A DNA stretch of 64,000 nucleotides from positions 1 to 64,000 of the forward strand of contig JADKFE010000027.1 in assembly GCA_016717595.1 (NCBI GenBank), written 5' to 3'. The stretch's first letter is position 1. Each line of letters starts with the position of its first letter. Source of the DNA: Deltaproteobacteria bacterium (lineage in GTDB: Bacteria; Myxococcota_A; UBA796; CAJQPC01). Below the pieces are notes generated by a model. It was not told the origin of the DNA, did no database searches, and saw only the letters and a list, made by a program, of their open reading frames with translations. The position numbers and the translations under genes are program-made. Below are positions 32,645 to 41,977 of this stretch, piece by piece.

Positions 32645-35575
32645 ATGCCACCGATCCCGCGCCGCGCCGCCCCCTGGTTGATCCTGCTCGTCACCCTCGG
32701 ATGCAAAGGCTCAAGCAGCGACTTCCCCGTCAACCCCGGCGACGACGACAGCGACGCCCCCGTCGAGACGCTCACGCTGAGCCTCAGCACCCCCGCCGCC
32801 GGGGCCACCTTGCCCGCGGACGCGCCCTTCGGCTTGGCCGGGGTCGTGAGCCCAGAGGACGCGCTCTCCGAGGCGCTCTCCACCGCCACGCTGACGGCGA
32901 ACGGCGCGCCGATCTCGTTCTCGCTAAGCCTCGATCCCGACGTAGACGGAGGCTTTTTGGGCGAAGGGGGAGGCTTAGAGGCAGGCGCTCAAACCCTGGT
33001 GTTGACCGTGGCCGCCCTGGATCAGACCGCCACCGCCACCCTCTCCGTCACCGCCGTGGGCAACCAGCCGCCGACAAGCCCGATCCCCAGCATCACCCCC
33101 TCGGCCCCGGTGAGCGGCGAGGCGCTCTTCGCCGGGCTGGTCACCCCCGCCGAGGATCCCGAGGGCCAAGCCGTCACCACCACCTTCACCTGGCGCCGCG
33201 ACGACGTGCCGATGCCCGAGCACGACGGCCTCACGACCTTGCCCGAGGGCATCACCCGCAAAGGGGAGGTGTGGACGGTCTCGGCCATCGCCAGCGACGG
33301 CGCGCTCACCAGCGAGCCCGGTGAAGACAGCGTGCTCATCGAGGGCGCCGGGCCCAGCATCTCCGTGAGCATCGACCCCAGCGAGCCCCGACCCACCGAC
33401 ACCTTGACCTGCGCCTGGACGGTCACCGAGCCCGACGGCGAGGCCATCACTGAAGAGCGCGCCCGCTGGGCCGTGAACGGGGTGGAGCTCAGCGACGCCA
33501 CGATCCCGCTCTCAGGCGTGCTCGTGCGCGGCGACGAGGTGGAGTGTGTGGTCACCGCGACCTCCTCCTCGCGCACAAACACCGCCGTGGCCTCGGTCAC
33601 CGTGGTGAACACCACCCCGGTGGTCACTCGGGTGAGCCTCACCGGCCTGCCCGCGACCGAGTCCGCGACCTTGGGCTGCGCCGTCGAGGCCACCGACGAC
33701 GACGGCGACACGCTCACCAGCGCCCACACCTTCTACGTCAACGGCGCCTCAGCGGGGAGCGCGGCCACCTTGAGCGGCGACAGCTTCAACAAAGGGGACA
33801 CGATCTGGTGTGAGGCCCGGGTGTACGACGGCGCCGAGTGGAGCGTGAGCGCGGCCTCAGACACCACCCTCGCCGAGAACAGCGCGCCGACCCCGCCCAC
33901 CCTCAGCCTCAGCCCCAACCCAGGCTTCATCGGCGGCCGCTTCACCTGCACGATCACCGCCCCCGCCGCGGACGCCGACCCCGCCGACGCCCTCACCACC
34001 ACCGTGGACTGGCTCCTCGACGGCGTCGTGGTCAGCGCTGGCGGCGCCTTGACCTACACCGCCGCCGGGGCCAGCGCGGGCTCGGAGCTGGCCTGCGAGA
34101 TCACCGTGAGCGACGGCGACACAGACGCCTCCTCAAGCGCCGCGGTCACCCTCTCCGACCGCCTCAGCGGCGCGCTCACCCGCGCAGACGCCGACCTCAC
34201 CCTCGTCGGCACCGAGTCCCGCGCCGCCTTCGGCCAGAGCCTTGAGACCCCCGGAGACCTCGACGGCGACGGCCTCAACGAGCTGCTGGTCACCGGCGCG
34301 GGCTACAGCTCCAGCGCCGGAGGAGTCTTCTTGTTCTACGGCGCAGATCTAGTGAGCGACGCCGACGACACCGACGCCAGCGCGTTCTGGTACGGTGAGG
34401 CCGCCGGCGACACCTTAGGCGACCTGCGCGGCGCGACCGGCGGCGTCGATCTCGACGGCGACGGCCTCTCGGAGCTGCTCCTGGGCGCGCCCACGGCCAC
34501 GGGCGATGGCCTCAGTGAGCTCGGCGCGGTCTATGTGCTCTCCTCCCAAGATCGGGCGAGCTGGGGCCAAGGCGGGAGCGTCGCCGATGACGCCGCGCTC
34601 ATCGTGCGGGGAGGTGTGGCCAAGGACCGCGCGGGCTCGGCCTTCGCCAGCGTTGATCTCGACGGCGACGGCCTCGGCGAGCTGTTTGTGAGCGCGCCCT
34701 ACGCCGACCCCACCAGCGCCTCCAACGGCGGCGCCGTGGCGGTGTATTGGCTCGGCGGCGTCTTGCCCGCGGGCGAGCTCGGCCCCGGCGACGCCGATCT
34801 GCTGCTGAACGCCAGCGGCGGCACCGACCACCTCGGCTTGGGTGGCCTGGGATCCCTCGGAGATCTCGACGGTGACGGCCTCGTTGAGCTGCTCATCGGC
34901 GCGCCAGACATGGACGGCGTGAGCTGCGCCGACTGCGGCGTCGCGCTCGTCTACTTGGGCGGCGGCCTGAGCGCCGGGAGCGCGGTGACCGCGGCCAGCC
35001 TCGCCGTGGGCCAGGTCGAGGGCTTAGACGGCGACGACAACGTGGGCATCTCCGGCGTCGGTCTTGGGGATCTCGACGGCGACGGCCTCGGCGAGTGGGC
35101 CCTCGGCGCACGTTTTGGGGACGCCACGGCCACGGACGCGGGCGGGGTCTACGTCTTCTTCGGCGGCCCCCCGTCAGGCGACCTCGACCTCAACGACGCC
35201 GACGTGTCTTTGGGCGGCGCGGCGAGCGGCGACCGCCTGGGCTGGGAGCTCTCGGCGAATGATCTCGACGGCGACGGCCTCGCCGAGCTGCTCACCGGGG
35301 CCTACACCGTCGAGGTCGGCAGCCTCTCTGACGCCGGCGCGGCCTGGATCGTGCTCGGCTCGACCCTGGCCGGGCTCAGCGGCGCCTACGACATCGCCGA
35401 CGTCGCCCAGCTCAGCGTGAGCGGCGAGGCGACCCGCGCCTATGTCGGCCGCAACGCCGTGGCGCTGGGTGACCTCAACGGCGACGGCCTCGCCGACTGG
35501 GGCCTCGGCGCCCAAGGCGTGACCGAGGGTGGCCTCGTGCGCGCTGGGGCCGTGGCCCTGTTCTGGGGGCCTTGA
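32645..35575 (+). CDS. Large FG-GAP repeat surface lipoprotein
   Basis: This 976-residue protein has a lipobox (LVTLGCKG) at residue 20 and an Asp-rich linker. Residues 40-520 contain several Ig-like/beta sandwich modules, recognisable by repeated VNTTPV and ENSAPTPPTLSLSPNP linkers that each introduce a new domain. Residues 520-976 contain about seven FG-GAP/integrin alpha-type repeats built around GDLDGDGLxELL, with DxDxDG calcium-binding loops, which should fold as a seven-bladed propeller. Such proteins are surface exposed in Myxococcota and may bind polysaccharide or protein ligands. No enzymatic motif is present. ATG at 32645 follows GGAGG. Confidence 0.85.
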   Translation: MPPIPRRAAPWLILLVTLGCKGSSSDFPVNPGDDDSDAPVETLTLSLSTPAAGATLPADAPFGLAGVVSPEDALSEALSTATLTANGAPISFSLSLDPDVDGGFLGEGGGLEAGAQTLVLTVAALDQTATATLSVTAVGNQPPTSPIPSITPSAPVSGEALFAGLVTPAEDPEGQAVTTTFTWRRDDVPMPEHDGLTTLPEGITRKGEVWTVSAIASDGALTSEPGEDSVLIEGAGPSISVSIDPSEPRPTDTLTCAWTVTEPDGEAITEERARWAVNGVELSDATIPLSGVLVRGDEVECVVTATSSSRTNTAVASVTVVNTTPVVTRVSLTGLPATESATLGCAVEATDDDGDTLTSAHTFYVNGASAGSAATLSGDSFNKGDTIWCEARVYDGAEWSVSAASDTTLAENSAPTPPTLSLSPNPGFIGGRFTCTITAPAADADPADALTTTVDWLLDGVVVSAGGALTYTAAGASAGSELACEITVSDGDTDASSSAAVTLSDRLSGALTRADADLTLVGTESRAAFGQSLETPGDLDGDGLNELLVTGAGYSSSAGGVFLFYGADLVSDADDTDASAFWYGEAAGDTLGDLRGATGGVDLDGDGLSELLLGAPTATGDGLSELGAVYVLSSQDRASWGQGGSVADDAALIVRGGVAKDRAGSAFASVDLDGDGLGELFVSAPYADPTSASNGGAVAVYWLGGVLPAGELGPGDADLLLNASGGTDHLGLGGLGSLGDLDGDGLVELLIGAPDMDGVSCADCGVALVYLGGGLSAGSAVTAASLAVGQVEGLDGDDNVGISGVGLGDLDGDGLGEWALGARFGDATATDAGGVYVFFGGPPSGDLDLNDADVSLGGAASGDRLGWELSANDLDGDGLAELLTGAYTVEVGSLSDAGAAWIVLGSTLAGLSGAYDIADVAQLSVSGEATRAYVGRNAVALGDLNGDGLADWGLGAQGVTEGGLVRAGAVALFWGP
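34256..35500 (+). repeat. FG-GAP repeat array (DxDxDG units)
   Basis: At roughly 34260, 34446, 34660, 34865, 35066, 35260 and 35470, a near-identical short sequence encoding DLDGDGL (DLNGDGL in the last) recurs at intervals of about 185-210 bases. The DNA itself is highly similar, so recent gene conversion or duplication between blades is likely. Confidence 0.8.
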
Positions 35576-35600
35576 GCCGAGCCTCGGCGGCGCGGCGGGC

Positions 35601-36395
35601 TCAGCCCTTGGGCGCCTTGCCCGAGACGCTGTACCAGGCCTCCTTCGCGACCATGCCCAGAAACGCCGCGTCCTCGATGAAGTACCGGCGGCCCATCCGT
35701 TTTGGCTCCTGAGCAAAGCGGTAGAGCCACTCTACGCCGACCTTGCCCATCCAGCCCGGCGCGCGCTTCACGAACCCGGCGGCGATGTCGAACGAGCCGC
35801 CGACGCCCAAGATGAACGGCACGTTCGCCAGGGCCTCGCGGTTGCGGTCGACAAACTCCTCCTTCTTGGGGGAAGAGATCGCGATGAACAAGAGCTGGGC
35901 GCCCGTGGCCTTGATGTCGGCGGCGATCTCCGGCTCGTCCTCACGTTTGTAGTAGCCGTTTCGCGCGCCGACGATCTGCAGGCCGGGGTGCCGCCGCAGG
36001 TACTCCGCCTTGGCGGCCTGCAGCGACTCCTCTTTCGCGCCGAGCAGGTACACCCGATAGCCCCGCTTGGCGGCCACGGGCAGGAGCGCCTCAAAGAGGT
36101 CGATGCCCGCCACACGCTCGGGCAGGGCCTTGCCGAAGAGCCGCGACGCCCACACCACCGGCGTGCCGTCCGCCGTGACGAGATCACACTTGCCGATGAT
36201 CTCCTTGAACGCCTCGCTGTCCTTCATCTTGACGAGCTGATCGACGTTCACGCCGCAGCCTTGGTGCAGCGTGCCTTCAGCGATGTAGCCCTCGACCTGG
36301 GCGACGGCCTCATCGAGGCTCACGCGGTCAAACTCGCAGCCGAACAGGCGGACACGTTCTGGGGTGTTCTGGGCGGGCATGGCGTCCTCAAGCAT
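35601..36395 (-). CDS. WecG/TagA/CpsF family glycosyltransferase
   Basis: This 264-residue GT26 family enzyme contains the conserved NVDQLVKMKDSEAF segment, the catalytic Asp in LVTADGTPVVWASRLFG, RVAGIDLFEALLP, RVYLLGAKEES and the C-terminal VGVGGSFDIAAGFVKRAPGW followed by VGVEWLYR. The family adds ManNAc, ManNAcA or glucose to a lipid-linked sugar in teichoic acid, ECA or exopolysaccharide synthesis, working at the inner membrane. The next gene upstream on the same strand encodes a nucleotide-sugar epimerase, 34 bases away, which fits a two-gene envelope polysaccharide unit. ATG at 36395 has AGGAG eight bases upstream; a later in-frame ATG at 36380 also has GAGG. Confidence 0.9.
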   Translation of the reverse strand: MLEDAMPAQNTPERVRLFGCEFDRVSLDEAVAQVEGYIAEGTLHQGCGVNVDQLVKMKDSEAFKEIIGKCDLVTADGTPVVWASRLFGKALPERVAGIDLFEALLPVAAKRGYRVYLLGAKEESLQAAKAEYLRRHPGLQIVGARNGYYKREDEPEIAADIKATGAQLLFIAISSPKKEEFVDRNREALANVPFILGVGGSFDIAAGFVKRAPGWMGKVGVEWLYRFAQEPKRMGRRYFIEDAAFLGMVAKEAWYSVSGKAPKG

Positions 36396-36429
36396 AGCGG
36401 CGCTCCTATTCTGTCAGGCGTTCAGAGGC

Positions 36430-37473
36430 TCAGGAGTCCTTCTTCACCACGAGGCTGCGCACGGCTGAAGACGCGCCGGGGCCAAAGGCGGCGGCGTGGT
36501 CGATGCGCTCCCAGTTGTCGCGGAACCAGGCGATGGTCTGGTCGAGGCCCGCCTCAAACTGGGTGTCGGGGGCGTAGCCGATGAGGTTACGCGCCTTGTC
36601 TACGGAGGCGAGCAGGCGCTTCTTGGTGTCCCAGCGGCGCACTTCAGCGAAGCGGATGCCGGCCTCGTTGCCCACGGCGGCGTTGATGCGCTCGGCCAAG
36701 GTGCGGATCTGGATCTCGCGGCCCGAGGCGAGGTTGAACTCTTGGCCGATGGCCTCGGGCACCACGCCCGCGCGCAGGAGCCCGTCGGTGATGTCGCCGA
36801 CCCAGGTGAAGTCGCGGGTCTCTTCGCCCGTGCCGGTGATCGGCAAGGGCAGGCCCTTCATCGCCCAGTAGATGAAGTTGGGGATGACGTTTCGGTACTG
36901 GCCGGGCACCTCGCCGGGGCCGTAGGAGTTGAAGAACCGCGCCTTCACCACGGGCAGGTTGTAGTGGTGGTGGAAGAAGTTGCCGTAGAGCTCACCCAGC
37001 ATCTTCGTGATCTGGTAGGGCGTGGTGAGGTGCATCGACATGAAGTCTTCAGTGAGCGGCAAGGGCGCGGCGTGGCCGTAGATCGAGCAGCCTGACGAGG
37101 CGTAGACGAAGCGCTCGATGCCCTGGAGCACGCCGTACTCCATCAGGCGCAGCGTGCCCATGCCGTTGACCATGAGGTCGTTCTCGGGGTGGTCCACGGA
37201 GTTCTGGTTGGCGAAGAAGGCCGCGAGGTGGAAGACGATCTGCGGGCGCTCAAAAAACACGCGCTTGAGCTTCACCTCGTCGAGGATGTCGCCCTCAACA
37301 AACAGCACGTTGGGCAGAGACGGCACGTTCCAGCGCGGCGAGGCGACGAGGTTGTCGAGCACGATCACCCGCTTGGCGACGGCCGCCAGGGCCCGGGTGA
37401 GGTTGGAGCCGATGGCCCCCGCGCCGCCGGTCACGAGGACCGTCTTGTCTTGGTACTGGTCGAGGAAGGACAT
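36430..37473 (-). CDS. NAD-dependent epimerase/dehydratase (extended SDR)
   Basis: This 347-residue extended SDR has the Rossmann motif TGGAGAIGSN at residue 16, the acidic residue after beta-2 (LDNLVAS) for NAD, and the HLAAF segment. The catalytic Ser region is SSGCSIYG and the YxxxK pair is in YQITKMLGE. Family-typical RFFNSYGPGE follows. This places it with UDP-glucose 4-epimerase, dTDP-glucose dehydratase-like and UDP-glucuronate decarboxylase-like enzymes; which sugar cannot be decided. It acts on nucleotide sugars in the cytoplasm and probably supplies the TagA-like transferase downstream. ATG at 37473 follows GAGG. Confidence 0.9.
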   Translation of the reverse strand: MSFLDQYQDKTVLVTGGAGAIGSNLTRALAAVAKRVIVLDNLVASPRWNVPSLPNVLFVEGDILDEVKLKRVFFERPQIVFHLAAFFANQNSVDHPENDLMVNGMGTLRLMEYGVLQGIERFVYASSGCSIYGHAAPLPLTEDFMSMHLTTPYQITKMLGELYGNFFHHHYNLPVVKARFFNSYGPGEVPGQYRNVIPNFIYWAMKGLPLPITGTGEETRDFTWVGDITDGLLRAGVVPEAIGQEFNLASGREIQIRTLAERINAAVGNEAGIRFAEVRRWDTKKRLLASVDKARNLIGYAPDTQFEAGLDQTIAWFRDNWERIDHAAAFGPGASSAVRSLVVKKDS

Positions 37474-37634
37474 GGGGGCCTCTGTCGTGATGGAGGGTCT
37501 GTCGTGACGATGGTGAGGAGAGGTTTGGGCGCCCTGAGGGGCTCAGCGAAGAAGAGCCCTTAGCGCGCAGGTCGGATCATATCGAGGGCGCGTCTCGCTG
37601 TGAGGCCGCGCGGCCCGGGCGCCCGGATTCGGGT

Positions 37635-37640
37635 TAACGT
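37635..37640 (+). promoter_or_regulatory. Candidate leaderless -10 element
   Basis: TAACGT ends six bases before the ATG at 37647, and no ribosome binding site is visible before that ATG. The spacing equals that of the TATAGT element at 44638-44643. Transcription would start at or next to the A of ATG. Confidence 0.4.
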
Positions 37641-37646
37641 AGCGCC

Positions 37647-38636
37647 ATGTCGGCACCCCTCTACGTCCTCGGCCCCCAGCGTCCCCTGCCCAACTTGCCC
37701 CAGGCGCTCCAGAGCTTGCCGGGGCACGGCCCGATCGTGATGATCACCGCTGGCTGGCGCCATGACGAGGCCGACACCGAGGCGCTCCAGCGCGACATCG
37801 GCCCCTCCGCCGTGGCGCTGCCGCTCTACGCGTGGTTTGAGGAGCTCATGGAGCATCACCACGCCCTGCACGCGGTCTACCGCGCCCGGCAGGCCCAGGT
37901 GCAGACGCTCAAGGAGCTGCACCGGGTGCGGATGGAGCTGGAGCTCGCGGCGTGGCGCCAGCTCTTGGAGCAGCACAAGCACGCGCCGCAGCTTGTGGAT
38001 GAGGAGCTCAGCGACGCCATGCGGGGGATCCGCGCCCTCGACGAGCGTTTTTTGCGCCGCAGCGAGACGATTCAGGCCGAGTACAACGAGCGCCTGCGCC
38101 ACCTCGAGCCCCCCGCCCTCACCCACCGCCGCGAGGAGGCCCGCGCGCTCTTGTGCGGCGCCCGGGCGATCTGCGTCGCGGGGGGCCACGTCGGCGTGCT
38201 CCGCAACCGCATGCTGTTCTTCGGCCTCGACCGCGCGTTGGCCGAGGCCTGGCGCGGCGGCACCTCTGTGGTGGCCTGGTCCGCCGGGGCGATGGCGCTG
38301 TGTGACCGTGTGGTGCTGTTCAACGACGACACCCCTGAAGGCCCCCAAGACGACGAGCTCCTCGACACGGGCCTGGGCTTCTTGCCGGGCCTCGTCGTGC
38401 TGCCCCACGCCAAGAAGCGCCTGCACCTCGACAACACCGCCCGGGTGCGGCTCATCGCCGAGCGTTTCGCGCCGCTGCGCTGCGTCGGCTTGGAGTCTGG
38501 CGCTTGGCTCTCCTGGACCGGCGACGGCTGGCTCTCCCGAGGGGTGGGCAGCGGCACGCTCTCGTTGTGCCCCACAGGCGAGATCGCCCCCACGGGCGAC
38601 GGCCTGATGCTCGGCCTCGGCCAGGACCGGGCTTGA
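37647..38636 (+). CDS. Peptidase S51/cyanophycinase-like class I GATase-fold protein
   Basis: The 329-residue protein has a class I glutamine amidotransferase-like fold as in dipeptidase E and cyanophycinase. VMITAGW is the first strand, an inserted helical region (residues 75-150) is rich in Glu/Arg/His, then CVAGGHVGVLRNRM follows. The nucleophile-elbow motif is VVAWSAGAMALCDRVVLF with Ser in GxSAG position. LVVLPHAKKRLH and CVGLESGAWL could supply the His and Glu. S51 enzymes cleave Asp-containing dipeptides or cyanophycin. The helical insertion is unusual for the family, so the substrate is open. The gene appears to lack a ribosome binding site and may be leaderless. Confidence 0.75.
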   Translation: MSAPLYVLGPQRPLPNLPQALQSLPGHGPIVMITAGWRHDEADTEALQRDIGPSAVALPLYAWFEELMEHHHALHAVYRARQAQVQTLKELHRVRMELELAAWRQLLEQHKHAPQLVDEELSDAMRGIRALDERFLRRSETIQAEYNERLRHLEPPALTHRREEARALLCGARAICVAGGHVGVLRNRMLFFGLDRALAEAWRGGTSVVAWSAGAMALCDRVVLFNDDTPEGPQDDELLDTGLGFLPGLVVLPHAKKRLHLDNTARVRLIAERFAPLRCVGLESGAWLSWTGDGWLSRGVGSGTLSLCPTGEIAPTGDGLMLGLGQDRA

Positions 38637-38649
38637 GCGAGGGCCGGGC

Positions 38650-38678
38650 TTGAACTAGGGCCGGGGCTGACGTAGGCT
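38650..38678 (+). promoter_or_regulatory. Candidate sigma-70 promoter for mtnA
   Basis: TTGAAC (38650-38655) and TAGGCT (38673-38678) are separated by exactly 17 bases. The mtnA start GTG at 38710 lies 31 bases downstream with GGAG before it. The -35 lies within a short direct repeat of GGGCCGGGCTTGA. Confidence 0.45.
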
Positions 38679-38709
38679 CTGCGCGCCCCCCTTCGCCTCG
38701 GAGCGCGCC

Positions 38710-39777
38710 GTGAACGTCAACGGACAGCCCTTCCGCACCGTCTGGATGGACGGCGCGACCGTTCGGATGATCAACCAGCCCCTCTTGCCCTACCGCTTTG
38801 AGCTGGTGGCCTTGCCGACGGTCGCCGACACCGCGGCGTCGATTCGGGACATGGTCGTGCGCGGCGCCGGGGCCATCGGCGCCACCGCCGCCTATGGTGT
38901 GGCCCAGGCCGCCCAGCTCGCGCCGGACGCCACCTTCTTTGAGGACCTCGCCGCCGCCGCCCGGCTCATCGAGTCCACGCGCCCCACGGCGCAGAACCTG
39001 TTCTACGCCGTGCGCCATGTGCTGCGCGCCGCCGAGGCCGAGGGCGATCATCCCGGCCGCGCCCGCCGGGCCGCCGTCGCCGCCGCCGAGGCCTTGGCCG
39101 ATGACGACGCCGCCTGCTGTGAGGCCATCGGCCGCCACGGCGCCCCGCTCATCGGCGATCAGGCCCGGGTGAACACCCACTGCAACGCCGGTTGGCTGGC
39201 CTTTGTGGACTGGGGCAGCGCGCTCTCGCCGATCTACGCCGCCAAACGGGAGGGCCGCGACCCCTTCGTGTGGGTGGACGAGACCCGCCCACGCGGCCAA
39301 GGCTCGCGGCTCACGGCCTGGGAGCTCGCCGGGGAGAACGTGCGCCACGCGGTCATCGCCGACAACGCCACGGGGCACTACCTCCAGCGGGGCCAGATCG
39401 ACCTCGTCATCGTCGGCAGCGACCGCATCGCCGCCAACGGCGACGTGGCGAACAAGATCGGCACCTACTCAAGCGCCGTCGTCGCCAAGGCGAACGGCGT
39501 GCCGTTCTACGTCGCCGCGCCCACCACCACCATCGATCCCAACTGCCCGTCGGGCGCCGACATCCCCATCGAGGAGCGCGATCAGGACGAGGTGCGTTTT
39601 GTCTGGGGCTGGTCCGATGAGGGGAGCTTCACCCGGGTGCGGGTGACCCCGGAGGAGAGCCCGGCGCGAAACCCCGCCTTCGACGTGACGCCCGCGGCGT
39701 TGATCGCCGGGATCATCACCGAGCGGGGCATCGTGCCCGCGAGCCCAGAGGGCATCGCCTCCGTCGCCCGCCGTTAA
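38710..39777 (+). CDS. mtnA: S-methyl-5-thioribose-1-phosphate isomerase
   Basis: MtnA isomerises methylthioribose-1-phosphate to methylthioribulose-1-phosphate in the methionine salvage pathway, which recycles the methylthioadenosine left by polyamine synthesis and other SAM-consuming reactions. The 355-residue protein has the family signature: RGAGAIGATAAYGVA near residue 50, the catalytic cysteine in THCNAG, the catalytic Asp in GSDRIAANGDVANKIGT, and C-terminal NPAFDVTPAALIAGIITERG. All key residues are present. The start is GTG at 38710 with GGAG upstream. No other mtn gene is visible nearby, so the pathway is scattered. Confidence 0.95.
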   Translation: MNVNGQPFRTVWMDGATVRMINQPLLPYRFELVALPTVADTAASIRDMVVRGAGAIGATAAYGVAQAAQLAPDATFFEDLAAAARLIESTRPTAQNLFYAVRHVLRAAEAEGDHPGRARRAAVAAAEALADDDAACCEAIGRHGAPLIGDQARVNTHCNAGWLAFVDWGSALSPIYAAKREGRDPFVWVDETRPRGQGSRLTAWELAGENVRHAVIADNATGHYLQRGQIDLVIVGSDRIAANGDVANKIGTYSSAVVAKANGVPFYVAAPTTTIDPNCPSGADIPIEERDQDEVRFVWGWSDEGSFTRVRVTPEESPARNPAFDVTPAALIAGIITERGIVPASPEGIASVARR

Positions 39778-39793
39778 CCGAGCCCCCATCGTA

Positions 39794-39810
39794 GGGGATA
39801 TGATGTCCCC
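39794..39810. promoter_or_regulatory. Imperfect palindrome overlapping a -10 element
   Basis: GGGGATATGATGTCCCC is palindromic at 14 of its 17 positions, not counting the centre base. It contains the -10-like TATGAT (39799-39804), located 29 bases before the GTG start at 39834. An operator for a repressor is the simplest reading. Confidence 0.4.
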
Positions 39811-39833
39811 GTCCCTCCTAGCATGGAGACCTC

Positions 39834-40649
39834 GTGGCCTTGCTCCCGCTCCTCGTCGCGCTCAGCGCCCCCGCCGCCGCCCAACAGGTCGAGTCGATGT
39901 TGCCGGTCATGGATGACCTCGGCACGCTGATCACCAAGCTGGAGGGCGACGGCTTCCAGATCACCGACATGACCCTGGGCATCGCCTTTGAGGGCGCCGC
40001 CCCCACGGTGGTGCCGGTGCCCGTGGGCCAAGACGACAACGTGATGATGGTGGCCGTCGGCGACAAGGACCGCATCGAGGATCTCGACCTGCTCGTCTAC
40101 GACGACCGGGGCCAGCTCGTCGGTCAAGACGACATGACCGACAACACCCCCATCGTCGGTTTTCAGGCCCTGCGCAGCGGGCTCTACGAGGCCCAGGTCG
40201 TCGTCGCGCGGTCCAAGGCCGAGTACTCCGGCGGCTTCTTCACGATGGTGACGAGCTACCCCATCGGCCAGATGCCGATCTCCACGGCCTCGACCTGGCA
40301 GATCGCCCGCACCGCCGTCGAGCTTCTGGAGCTGGAGGGCTATCAGGTCTACCACGGCGAGTGGGAGACGGTGATGGAGGAGGGCGCCGCGGGCTTCTTG
40401 TTGCCCTTAGAGGCCGGTCGCCTCTGCCGCGCCGTCGCCGTGGGCTCGCCAGAGCGCGCCAAGAAGGTCCGCCTTCACGTCGTCGATGGCTACGACCAAG
40501 CCATCGGTGAAGGGGAGCACGACGGCATCTACAGCGTCGTAGACTTCTTCTCTACCGGCGACCCAAACACCATGTTTGTGGTGCAGGCCTCTAAGCTCAA
40601 GCGCAAGATCACCGACACCCACGCCGTCGTCATCGTCGCCTGTAAGTAG
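39834..40649 (+). CDS. Predicted periplasmic or secreted protein of unknown function
   Basis: This 271-residue protein has a short signal peptide (LLPLLVALSAPAAAQQ). The mature part consists of two similar halves. Each has the pattern of an N-terminal helix, a beta stretch with VxVGxxxR and a segment of the type DLDLLVYDDRGQLVGQDD followed by PIVGFQA, then VVVARSK. The second copy reads RLCRAVAVGSPERAKKVRLH, then VVDGYDQAIGEGEHDG, then TMFVVQASKL. This resembles the beta sandwich of pre-peptidase or uncharacterised Myxococcota secreted proteins, but I do not recognise a named family. The start is GTG at 39834 with GGAGA upstream and a putative operator at 39794-39810. Confidence 0.75.
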   Translation: MALLPLLVALSAPAAAQQVESMLPVMDDLGTLITKLEGDGFQITDMTLGIAFEGAAPTVVPVPVGQDDNVMMVAVGDKDRIEDLDLLVYDDRGQLVGQDDMTDNTPIVGFQALRSGLYEAQVVVARSKAEYSGGFFTMVTSYPIGQMPISTASTWQIARTAVELLELEGYQVYHGEWETVMEEGAAGFLLPLEAGRLCRAVAVGSPERAKKVRLHVVDGYDQAIGEGEHDGIYSVVDFFSTGDPNTMFVVQASKLKRKITDTHAVVIVACK

Positions 40650-40666
40650 GCGCCGCACCGCTCGAC

Positions 40667-41488
<822 letters not shown>

Positions 41489-41581
41489 CTCGGCGCTCCG
41501 AAGGCGCGCTTTGCTCGCGCCGTGTCAAAAGGCGCGCTACTCTACAACGAAGAGGTCAGCCCGTGATGGACATTCCGGCCG

Positions 41582-41977
41582 TTGAGGCCCTCCCTCAGAG
41601 CCAAGAAGTGCTCGGTCACGCCCCAGCGTCGCGCCATCCTCCGCGCGTTGGCCGACGATCACGCCCACCCCACCGCCGCCCAGCTCTTTGAGCGGCTCAC
41701 CGCGGCGGATCCCGTCACCTCCCGGGCCACCGTCTACAACACGCTTCAGCTCCTGCGTGAGCTGGGTGTGGTGCGTGAGGTCTACGTCCCCGGCGACGAG
41801 TCCCGCTTCGACCCCGACCCCACCCCGCACCACCACTTCTTGTGTACGGGCTGCGGCGCGCTCTCGGACGTGCCCGACGCCGACGTGCAGGTGGCGCGCG
41901 CCTTGCCCGAAGGTTTTGAGGTGCGCCGCGCCGGGGTGCTGTTTGAGGGCCGCTGCCCGGCCTGCCGCGAAGGTTAA
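41582..41977 (+). CDS. Fur/PerR-family metal-dependent regulator, with a likely N-terminal frameshift
   Basis: This Fur-family repressor is about 131-138 residues long. The winged helix has SVTPQRRAILRAL and ATVYNTLQLLRELGVV. The metal/dimerisation part has PHHHFLCTGCG and GRCPACREG, two CxxC structural zinc pairs. Usual targets are iron, zinc or peroxide genes; PerR versus Fur cannot be settled. The intact frame can start only at TTG 41582 without a ribosome binding site. Upstream, GTG 41563/ATG 41566 has GAGG and reads MDIPAVEAL, then shifts frame at a CCC run (41592-41594). Removing one C joins it to LRAKKCSV perfectly. The +1 shift may be real or a sequence error. It is divergent from the nitrilase gene. 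Confidence 0.85.
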   Translation: MRPSLRAKKCSVTPQRRAILRALADDHAHPTAAQLFERLTAADPVTSRATVYNTLQLLRELGVVREVYVPGDESRFDPDPTPHHHFLCTGCGALSDVPDADVQVARALPEGFEVRRAGVLFEGRCPACREG

